DNA of 7,274 nucleotides from Alphaproteobacteria bacterium (GTDB lineage Bacteria; Pseudomonadota; Alphaproteobacteria; Micavibrionales; CSBR16-224), in assembly GCA_007116755.1 (NCBI GenBank), contig SKHU01000092.1:1-7274 (forward strand), given 5' to 3'. Below the pieces are notes generated by a model. It had not been told where the DNA came from. It saw only the letters and a list, made by a program, of their open reading frames with translations, and ran no database searches. The position numbers and the translations under genes are program-made. Below, one piece after another: positions 1 to 4,552 of the stretch (its first letter is position 1; every line of letters begins with the position of its first letter).

Positions 1-677
1 AGCCTGCCGGGTTTCAGACCGTGACCGGAATATTTCCTCCGCAGATTCTCCAGAAACTGCGTATGTACATCAACCGTATTCCGGTCGTAATGCGCTACGC
101 GGCTCTGTTTGGTAAACCACGCATCAAAGGCGGCGCGTTTGGCACGGCCGTCACGAATGGATTGCGGATCGGCTTCATAAGCCTTCTCATAGGCGCGGCA
201 CATATCCTCATAGCCGATGGCCGCCGTGCGCTCGTACGGCTTTCCATCCCCCTTCAGCTTCATTTTAAACGTGACATCGACAGCGGCCGCCTGCGCGTCG
301 GCTTCCTGAACTGCGCGGAACAGTTGATGATCCTCCTCGGACAGAATGCGGTCGGGATTGCCCAGACCGTTCAGATGATGCCGCAAATGCTGCACCTCAT
401 GCACCAGAGCCTGTGTGATGTTGTTATCGCCCAGCGCGGCATTCAGAATAATTGTCGGCCGGCTATAACTGTATTTTCCGTCTTTCAGACCCGTAATCGT
501 GACCGCCGAAGCAGCTTCGGAGAACGCCTGCGCGTCAAAACAAACTTCGACACGTTCCGTGTTCAGAAACACTGCGACCTCATACCCTTCCGGCACGGCA
601 GCCAGCCGCGCCAGAATATCATCGCAGCGCGCAGAATCCTGCCGTTTTAAACGTTTTTTACGTTTTTTTGCTGTCAT
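1..677 (-). CDS. Putative metallopeptidase, DUF6782-like (3' end cut off by window edge)
   Basis: This frame is open from an ATG at 677 to the left edge without a stop, giving 225 codons; the C-terminus lies outside the window. Residues 4-12 are almost entirely Lys/Arg. There is no signal peptide or membrane helix, so the product is probably cytosolic. Residues 93-97 read HEVQH, a zinc-binding HExxH motif with catalytic Glu94, preceded by the hydrophobic run QALV. Glu125 in the motif EADAQA (125-130), 28 residues after His97, is a good candidate for the third zinc ligand. HExxH followed by an EADA-type motif is what I recall of the DUF6782 putative metallopeptidase family; the family name is from memory, not a search. 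A GAGGA Shine-Dalgarno (681-685) lies only 3 nt before the ATG. It is divergent from the gene at 829 across 151 bp holding several palindromes. Substrate unknown. I am confident that it is a gene, less so of the family. Confidence 0.8.
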   Translation of the reverse strand, partial: MTAKKRKKRLKRQDSARCDDILARLAAVPEGYEVAVFLNTERVEVCFDAQAFSEAASAVTITGLKDGKYSYSRPTIILNAALGDNNITQALVHEVQHLRHHLNGLGNPDRILSEEDHQLFRAVQEADAQAAAVDVTFKMKLKGDGKPYERTAAIGYEDMCRAYEKAYEADPQSIRDGRAKRAAFDAWFTKQSRVAHYDRNTVDVHTQFLENLRRKYSGHGLKPGR

Positions 678-680
678 ACG

Positions 681-685
681 TCCTC
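681..685 (-). promoter_or_regulatory. Shine-Dalgarno GAGGA of the DUF6782-like gene
   Basis: GAGGA on the minus strand ends 3 nt before the ATG at 677. The spacing is short but this is the only purine-rich site nearby, and it supports the ATG that gives the Lys/Arg-rich N-terminus. Confidence 0.5.
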
Positions 686-701
686 AAAAACTCTGCTGCC
701 G

Positions 702-716
702 GAATGCTCTGCATTC
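702..716. repeat. Perfect inverted repeat GAATGC-TCT-GCATTC
   Basis: Two 6-bp arms (702-707 and 711-716) are perfect inverted complements around a 3-bp centre. The dyad overlaps the candidate -10 box (713-718) and the expected transcription start near 706 of the minus-strand metallopeptidase-like gene. This is a classical repressor-operator position. The dyad is seen directly; the operator role is inference. Confidence 0.45.
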
Positions 717-741
717 TAGGGGAAAACCCCTCCCGCGACAA
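713..741 (-). promoter_or_regulatory. Candidate sigma-70 promoter of the DUF6782-like gene
   Basis: Read on the minus strand: TTGTCG (741-736, 4 of 6 to TTGACA), a 17-bp spacer (735-719) and TAGAAT (718-713, 5 of 6 to TATAAT). A start near 706 would give a leader of about 28 nt before the ATG at 677. The spacer contains the palindrome GGGGAAAACCCC (719-730) directly next to the -10 box, and a second dyad overlaps the -10 box and start site. This is a consensus match by eye with no supporting data. Confidence 0.45.
718..731. repeat. Perfect palindrome AGGGG-AAAA-CCCCT in promoter spacer
   Basis: Five-bp arms (718-722 and 727-731) surround AAAA. Its 12-bp core (719-730) read on the minus strand is GGGGTTTTCCCC. 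This matches the other palindrome of this intergenic region, GCGGTTTTCCGC (787-798), at 10 of 12 positions. It lies within the spacer of the candidate minus-strand promoter and could be a protein-binding site. It could instead form a small hairpin, but the expected start near 706 leaves it untranscribed. Confidence 0.4.
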
Positions 742-776
742 TATATTTCAAAACAGCGGGAATCCCATCTGTGTTA

Positions 777-805
777 TTGCCAGAGCGCGGTTTTCCGCCT
801 AACAT
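777..805 (+). promoter_or_regulatory. Candidate promoter of the two-helix membrane protein gene
   Basis: TTGCCA (777-782, 5 of 6 to TTGACA), a 17-bp spacer (783-799) and TAACAT (800-805, 4 of 6 to TATAAT). A start near 812 would give a very short leader beginning at the AGGAGG site. An alternative -10 box, CATAAT (803-808), matches better but needs a 20-bp spacer. The palindrome GCGGTTTTCCGC fills most of the spacer. Weak consensus match by eye. Confidence 0.3.
787..798. repeat. Perfect palindrome GCGG-TTTT-CCGC in promoter spacer
   Basis: Four-bp arms (787-790 and 795-798) surround TTTT. It shares the pattern G-N-GGTTTTCC-N-C with the palindrome at 719-730, whose centre is 68 bp away. It sits between the candidate -35 and -10 boxes of the plus-strand promoter, about 4 nt after the -35 box and 1 nt before the -10 box. 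That is almost the same placement as its partner in the divergent promoter. Confidence 0.4.
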
Positions 806-812
806 AATAAAC

Positions 813-818
813 AGGAGG
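813..818 (+). promoter_or_regulatory. Strong Shine-Dalgarno AGGAGG fixing the start at 829
   Basis: A full AGGAGG lies 10 nt before the ATG at 829. It favours that start over the in-frame ATG at 871, which has no comparable site. Confidence 0.7.
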
Positions 819-828
819 CTTTTATCCC

Positions 829-1701
829 ATGGACGCAAATCTGCATCCGGTGCTTTTGTTCTATTTTTCCATGAATGAAACCATGCAATCGCTGTTGCTC
901 GGCTGTCTTGTGCTTGCCGTTGTTCTGCTGGCCGCGCTGCCTTTTGCCGGACGCGTCAAAAAACTGCCCTTCATGCATCTGGCGCTGGTCGCCGGACTGG
1001 TTGCCGCTTTCCTTGTGCCCCAGCATATCAACCGCGCACTGGAGCTGCGCTACGGCGACAGCGTTGTTATCGCAACAGCCAAGCAGCAATTCCCCCTGTT
1101 TTCCAAACTTTTCGAGCAGCATCCGGAGGCGGAACGGGAATTGCGCAGCCATGTCAAAGCTGCGATTGCCGACGGTATTTACGGTGCAGAACTCGCCGAT
1201 CTGATTACGGCAAAAACGGCAGAGATTTCAGGGCGCTATCTGCAACGCTATCTGCCGCTGGCCGCCGATGCTGCCGTACATGAAAACCTGTCCTATTCCG
1301 CCGAAACGCTGGCACGGCTGCGGGAAAACCCCGCACTCTGCGCCGCCTATGCCGAAGGGCGCATCGGCCATGCGGAAACCGCGGCGCTGCAAAAAGCTCT
1401 CGGTCAGGGCGCTATAGATAAATCGCACCATCTGCAATTCGAGGTCATCCGCACGGCGCTGGACAGCCCCGTACCGCCGAAAACGCCGCTGACAACGGAA
1501 GAAATCCAGCATATTCTCTATCTCGCTTACAGCCGAAAGGGTCTGAATTTGAACGGGCTGGCGGCGCTGGATACGCCGGAAGATTTCTCGGAGGAAGAGC
1601 GCTGCACGGCACATATCGACTTTTTGACCGTGCTGGCCGACATGCCGCATGATGGCGCGGCGCATGTTTTCAAAAGCCTCATGCGTCTTTCGGCACCGTA
1701 A
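829..1701 (+). CDS. Unrecognised membrane-anchored protein, two N-terminal helices
   Basis: A 290-residue protein that I do not recognise. Residues 21-39 and 46-64 are strongly hydrophobic and are joined by a short basic turn (GRVKKLP), forming a helical hairpin that probably puts both termini on the same side of the inner membrane. The remainder (about 68-290) is soluble, rich in Ala, Leu and Glu, and apparently all-helical. It shows no zinc, nucleotide-binding or transferase motif; only two cysteines (171 and 259) occur in it, and not as a CxxC pair. A full AGGAGG 10 nt upstream supports the ATG at 829. It is transcribed away from the DUF6782-like gene, and the paired palindromes suggest shared control. 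It converges on the HAD gene with 24 nt between stops. A role as partner or membrane anchor for the divergent metallopeptidase-like protein is possible but only inferred from position. Confidence 0.8.
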   Translation: MDANLHPVLLFYFSMNETMQSLLLGCLVLAVVLLAALPFAGRVKKLPFMHLALVAGLVAAFLVPQHINRALELRYGDSVVIATAKQQFPLFSKLFEQHPEAERELRSHVKAAIADGIYGAELADLITAKTAEISGRYLQRYLPLAADAAVHENLSYSAETLARLRENPALCAAYAEGRIGHAETAALQKALGQGAIDKSHHLQFEVIRTALDSPVPPKTPLTTEEIQHILYLAYSRKGLNLNGLAALDTPEDFSEEERCTAHIDFLTVLADMPHDGAAHVFKSLMRLSAP

Positions 1702-1725
1702 TTTTAAAAATGGAAAGGTAAAGGG

Positions 1726-2523
1726 CTAGCGCTTCCAGCGTCGCGGGGCGCGTTTTTTTTTGACCGTTTCATATGCCGATTTCTCCTGCGGAGCAACCCC
1801 GCCCGTTGCGCCTTTAATCAGCAGCGGCAGATCGGCAAAATCCGTCATCAGATATTTAACGCCGGAATTTTGCAGCTTTTCCTTTTTACGGTCATTTGCC
1901 GCAAAGCCGATAAACAGATAACCTTTATCGGCTGCGGCTTCCGCATCGGCAACGGAATCGCCGATCACCAATACGGGCGCGTTTTTATCACCGCAATCCG
2001 CACGGTGCCGTTCCACCAGAGATTCAAGCTGCGCGGCCTTCAGGTCGCGGCTGTTTATTCCCGCATCGCGTTGATTATCCTTGCCGCGGATATAGGCGGC
2101 GTTGAACAGGTGTTTGATACCGTGATAGGTGATCTGGTCCTCAAGCGCGTTTTCGCGCGTGCCGGTATAAATACCCAGCTTATGCCCGTCCTGATGCAGT
2201 TTTTCGAGCGTTTCGTGCACATGCGGGAACAAATCCTCATGCCAGTCTTCACGGAACAGCATCGCATCACATTCCTTATTGCAGCTTTGCATGAATTTGC
2301 CCTGCAAATCATCGTTAATATCGCCAAGAAAATGCTGCGTAATCTCTTTGAGGTTTTTATTGCCGAGCATCTCCAGCACTTCTTCCTCATCCGGTTTCGG
2401 ATAGCCGAATTTCTCGCAGATATCGGCAAAGGCGCGCACATAGCGCGGTCCCGCATCGGTCAGCGTCGAAACGAGATCAAAGACAATCAGAAGATTTTTT
2501 GCGTTTTGCGGATTTTGTGTCAT
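1726..2523 (-). CDS. HAD-superfamily hydrolase-like protein with altered motif I (DxV)
   Basis: A 265-residue haloacid dehalogenase-type protein with a helical cap. Motif I is FDLVSTLTD: nucleophile Asp16 is present, but the residue two positions on, normally the general acid/base Asp of phosphatases and phosphomutases, is Val18 (codon GTT). Motif II is YTGT (Thr120 or Thr122). Lys162 is the best motif III lysine, 26 residues before motif IV, which is GDSVAD (188-193) with acidic Asp189 and Asp193. Residues 25-110 between motifs I and II match a C1-type cap as in the phosphoglycolate phosphatase/phosphonatase group. The tail (255-265) is strongly basic. It starts 5 nt after the trxB stop, with a GGAGGG site (2535-2540) inside the end of trxB, so the two are probably one operon with coupled translation. 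Substrate unknown; a standard phosphatase mechanism is doubtful given Val18. Confidence 0.88.
   Translation of the reverse strand: MTQNPQNAKNLLIVFDLVSTLTDAGPRYVRAFADICEKFGYPKPDEEEVLEMLGNKNLKEITQHFLGDINDDLQGKFMQSCNKECDAMLFREDWHEDLFPHVHETLEKLHQDGHKLGIYTGTRENALEDQITYHGIKHLFNAAYIRGKDNQRDAGINSRDLKAAQLESLVERHRADCGDKNAPVLVIGDSVADAEAAADKGYLFIGFAANDRKKEKLQNSGVKYLMTDFADLPLLIKGATGGVAPQEKSAYETVKKKRAPRRWKR
1742..1761 (+). terminator. Possible intrinsic terminator inside the 3' end of the opposing HAD gene
   Basis: On the plus strand a short GC stem, CGCG-GGG-CGCG (1742-1752), is followed by nine T residues (1753-1761). It lies about 40 nt past the stop of the gene ending at 1701, the right place to end that transcript. 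A second small dyad, CGCT-TCC-AGCG (1730-1740), lies just upstream. The T run also encodes three lysines of the HAD tail on the other strand, so it may exist for coding reasons. The 4-bp stem is weak. Confidence 0.3.
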
Positions 2524-2528
2524 AAAAT

Positions 2529-3593
2529 TCAGCGCCCTCCCGGCCCTTTCGCGGCAGGTCTTTTTTGTACCGTATTTTTATTCGCCGCATCAAGTTTCGG
2601 TTTTGCCTTCAGCGTTGCGATATAGCGGTCGGCTTCCAGCGCTGCCATACAGCCCATCCCCGCCGCCGTTACCGCCTGTTTGAATTTGCGGTCTTTGACA
2701 TCGCCTGCGGCATAAACGCCGGGGATATTCGTTTCCGTGCTGTCGGGCTTGGTTTTGATATAGCCGTCCTGATCCAGATCGACATGCCCCTTAAACACTG
2801 CCGTGGCCGGCGCATGGCCGATGGCGATAAACACGCCTGCGACTTTCTTCTCCGTCACATCGCCGGTTTTGTTATTGCGCAGTTTTACACCCGTCACGCC
2901 GATCTCCGACATTTCCGCACCGGGCGTGCCGGGCGGCGTGCCGAGTACCTCGTCCAGCTCGGTATTCCACATCACCTCGATCTTGTCGTTGTCGAACAGG
3001 CGATCCTGCATGATTTTCTCTGCGCGCAATGCATCGCCGCGATGGATCAATGTGACTTTATCAACGAATTGCGTGAGAAACAGCGCTTCCTCCACAGCGG
3101 TATTGCCGCCGCCGACGATCACGACCTCTTTGTCCTTGTAAAAGAAACCGTCGCATGTCGCGCAGGCCGATACGCCATAGCCCTTGAATTTTTCCTCGCT
3201 GTCAATGCCGAGCCATTTCGCCTGCGCCCCCGTTGCGATCACGACCGCATCGGCGGTATATTCCCGCCCCGATGCGCCTGTCAGTTTTTTCGGATTTGCC
3301 TTGAAATCGACATCAACGATTTCGTCCGTAATCATTTCCGTGCCGAATTTTTCCGCCTGTTTTTGCATCTGCTCCATCAGCCACGGCCCCTGCACGGGGT
3401 TTTCAAAACCGGGATAGTTTTCGACATCCGTTGTCGTTGTCATCTGGCCGCCGGGCTGCATACCTGCAACAATCACCGGATCAAGCCCCGCCCGCGCCGC
3501 ATAGACCGCCGCCGTATAACCGGCCGGACCGGAGCCGACAATCAACAGTTTCGTATGTTTTGTCTGTGCGGTTTTCTTGGAGCCATCCGTCAT
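2529..3593 (-). CDS. trxB: Thioredoxin-disulfide reductase (NADPH)
   Basis: Transfers electrons from NADPH through FAD and an active-site disulfide to thioredoxin in the cytosol. Numbered from the ATG at 3593 (354 aa): FAD-binding GSGPAG at 20-25, PGGQM at 47-51, redox pair CATC at 144-147 followed by Asp148, NADPH-binding GGGNTA at 161-166, HRxxxxR at 184-190 for the NADP phosphate, and the second FAD motif AAGD at 295-298 followed by QAVTAAGMGC. The order is that of low-molecular-weight bacterial TrxB. An ATG at 3602 would add Met-Ala-Val, but the AAAGGA site overlaps it; from 3593 the spacing is 8 nt, so I prefer 3593. The protein is about 30 residues longer than E. coli TrxB (321 aa), with a short N-terminal extension, a Gly/Pro-rich insert (LGTPPGTPGAEM, about 217-228) and a Lys/Pro/Ala-rich tail of about 28 residues. 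First gene of an operon with the HAD gene. Confidence 0.97.
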   Translation of the reverse strand: MTDGSKKTAQTKHTKLLIVGSGPAGYTAAVYAARAGLDPVIVAGMQPGGQMTTTTDVENYPGFENPVQGPWLMEQMQKQAEKFGTEMITDEIVDVDFKANPKKLTGASGREYTADAVVIATGAQAKWLGIDSEEKFKGYGVSACATCDGFFYKDKEVVIVGGGNTAVEEALFLTQFVDKVTLIHRGDALRAEKIMQDRLFDNDKIEVMWNTELDEVLGTPPGTPGAEMSEIGVTGVKLRNNKTGDVTEKKVAGVFIAIGHAPATAVFKGHVDLDQDGYIKTKPDSTETNIPGVYAAGDVKDRKFKQAVTAAGMGCMAALEADRYIATLKAKPKLDAANKNTVQKRPAAKGPGGR

Positions 3594-3601
3594 AACGGCC
3601 A

Positions 3602-3608
3602 TCCTTTC
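3602..3608 (-). promoter_or_regulatory. Shine-Dalgarno GAAAGGA deciding the trxB start
   Basis: On the minus strand GAAAGGA ends 8 nt before the ATG at 3593 but overlaps the first base of the upstream in-frame ATG at 3602. Ribosome spacing therefore favours 3593. Confidence 0.6.
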
Positions 3609-3635
3609 ACATAGTTTTTTTGATTCTGAGTCCAG

Positions 3636-3665
3636 AGCATAGCATTACGTTAAAGCGCCTGTCCA
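3636..3665 (-). promoter_or_regulatory. Candidate sigma-70 promoter of trxB
   Basis: On the minus strand TGGACA (3665-3660, 5 of 6 to TTGACA) is followed by an 18-bp spacer and TATGCT (3641-3636, 4 of 6 to TATAAT). A start near 3629 would leave a leader of about 35 nt before the ATG at 3593. Matched by eye; no operator is evident. Confidence 0.4.
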
Positions 3666-3696
3666 CAGCTTTCCCTTTGTCCGAAATGCAAAAACA

Positions 3697-3726
3697 TTGC
3701 GCCCCGGCACCGCACCGTTTTAGAAT
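3697..3726 (+). promoter_or_regulatory. Candidate promoter of the M50-like gene
   Basis: TTGCGC (3697-3702, weak -35 keeping the TTG), an 18-bp spacer and TAGAAT (3721-3726, 5 of 6 to TATAAT). A start near 3733 would give a leader of about 40 nt that includes the six-codon reading frame at 3755-3775. It does not overlap the divergent trxB promoter candidate. Confidence 0.35.
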
Positions 3727-3754
3727 ATTTACAGGTTAAATCTAAAAAACAACA

Positions 3755-3775
3755 ATGGCCGCACAGCAGTTATGA
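3755..3775 (+). other. Six-codon upstream reading frame (MAAQQL) overlapping the M50-like start
   Basis: ATG at 3755 opens a frame of six codons whose TGA (3773-3775) overlaps the ATG at 3772 in the arrangement ATGA. Neither ATG has a recognisable Shine-Dalgarno. A terminating ribosome could restart at 3772, giving coupled translation. A frame this short arises easily by chance. Confidence 0.2.
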
Positions 3776-4545
3776 GCAGAACATGGATATTTATGACCGC
3801 CGGTTTTTTGACGGCCATTTTGATTAATCTGCCCTTTTACCATCATATTCATGACAAAGACTGGTTCTGGACGGAAAACCTGTTGATGGGTCTGGCTTCC
3901 GCTTCCCTTGCCTATATGGCGGTGTTTTTTCACGAACTCGGCCATACGCTTTTTGCCTGGTTTTACGGATATGTCACGCTGCCGATGTTCGATTTTTCAC
4001 ACGGCGGCGGCGTTGCCTATGCCCTGACAGGGCAGAGTTATTTTCTTATGTTTGCCTGCATCGGCGGCATCGGATATCTGATCTACCTTCTGCACGAATT
4101 CCGCGGATTGCAGGTGATGCTCGGCCTTTTGGCCGTTCTTATTCTGGCAACGGGTTTCAGCGATCCCTGGCATGACAGCGTCATCCGCTTTGCGGGGCCT
4201 GCGGCAGAACCGCTTTTTGCTGCGTTTTTTCTGACCCGCGCCTTTCTTGATCTTGCCCCGCGCGGCGACGGAGAGCGTTTTCTTAATGCCGTATTCGGTT
4301 TCGGGTTTCTGTTCCAATCTCTGATCGAAGCTTTTGCCCTGCTGGACGGCGGCGTCTTCCGCGACGTCTATTACGCGCAAAAAGGCGGCCACGGCGTCGG
4401 CGATTTTGACATGATCGCCAGAAACTTCCCTGCGCTGGGATTCGACGGCGCGGTCAAACTATGGATTGCCTTGTGCTTTTTATGCCTGATCGTTCCCTTT
4501 TGCCTTTATCTCTATGACCGCATGACGGCTTATTATTCGGATTGA
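3772..4545 (+). CDS. Putative M50-like intramembrane zinc metalloprotease
   Basis: A 257-residue polytopic membrane protein with about seven hydrophobic segments (roughly 6-22, 36-53, 91-107, 113-129, 140-158, 171-189, 229-247). HELGH (54-58) lies at the end of the second segment: His54 and His58 would bind zinc, with Glu55 catalytic. Residues 142-143 are GP, at the start of a later segment and recalling the GPxxN motif, and LLDGG (190-194) supplies Asp192 as a candidate third ligand. This order of HExxH, GP and LDGG is that of site-2 proteases (M50), which cut membrane-embedded substrates such as anti-sigma factors. The Asn and Pro residues usually found in the GPxxN and NxxPxxxLDG motifs are absent, and no PDZ domain is present, so this would be a divergent relative. 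It has no clear Shine-Dalgarno, is divergent from trxB and ends 7 nt from the opposing gene. Substrate unknown; it could also be a non-proteolytic homologue. Confidence 0.8.
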   Translation: MSRTWIFMTAGFLTAILINLPFYHHIHDKDWFWTENLLMGLASASLAYMAVFFHELGHTLFAWFYGYVTLPMFDFSHGGGVAYALTGQSYFLMFACIGGIGYLIYLLHEFRGLQVMLGLLAVLILATGFSDPWHDSVIRFAGPAAEPLFAAFFLTRAFLDLAPRGDGERFLNAVFGFGFLFQSLIEAFALLDGGVFRDVYYAQKGGHGVGDFDMIARNFPALGFDGAVKLWIALCFLCLIVPFCLYLYDRMTAYYSD

Positions 4546-4552
4546 CCGCAGA

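Noticed and set aside
21..650. Open frame of 209 codons on the plus strand
   Set aside because: It lies opposite the metallopeptidase-like frame, which has a ribosome site and an HExxH motif. The plus-strand frame has low-complexity, non-family-like sequence and no ribosome site.
758..766. Small dyad GGGA-A-TCCC between the two promoter palindromes
   Set aside because: Only 4-bp arms and a pattern unlike the paired 12-bp sites; too short to support a function.
801..810. CATAAT as the -10 box for the gene at 829
   Set aside because: It is a better hexamer than TAACAT, but the spacer from TTGCCA would be 20 bp and the start would fall on the Shine-Dalgarno. I kept it only as an alternative.
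1321..1332. Third near-copy of the spacer palindrome (CGGGAAAACCCC)
   Set aside because: It lies inside the coding sequence of the two-helix protein (Arg-Glu-Asn-Pro) with no promoter around it. I treat it as chance, and it tempers confidence in the motif.
1870..2625. Open frame of 251 codons on the plus strand opposite the HAD gene
   Set aside because: It runs antisense across the HAD gene and into the trxB end, crossing a gene boundary. It has no ribosome site and no recognisable domain.
3399..3411. Palindrome GGTTTT-C-AAAACC
   Set aside because: Perfect dyad, but it sits inside trxB coding sequence and encodes the conserved stretch around GFENP, so it is best explained by codon choice.
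2565..3614. Open frame of 349 codons on the plus strand opposite trxB
   Set aside because: It is the antisense of trxB, whose catalytic and cofactor motifs are all intact. The antisense product is rich in Arg, Cys and His and resembles no family.
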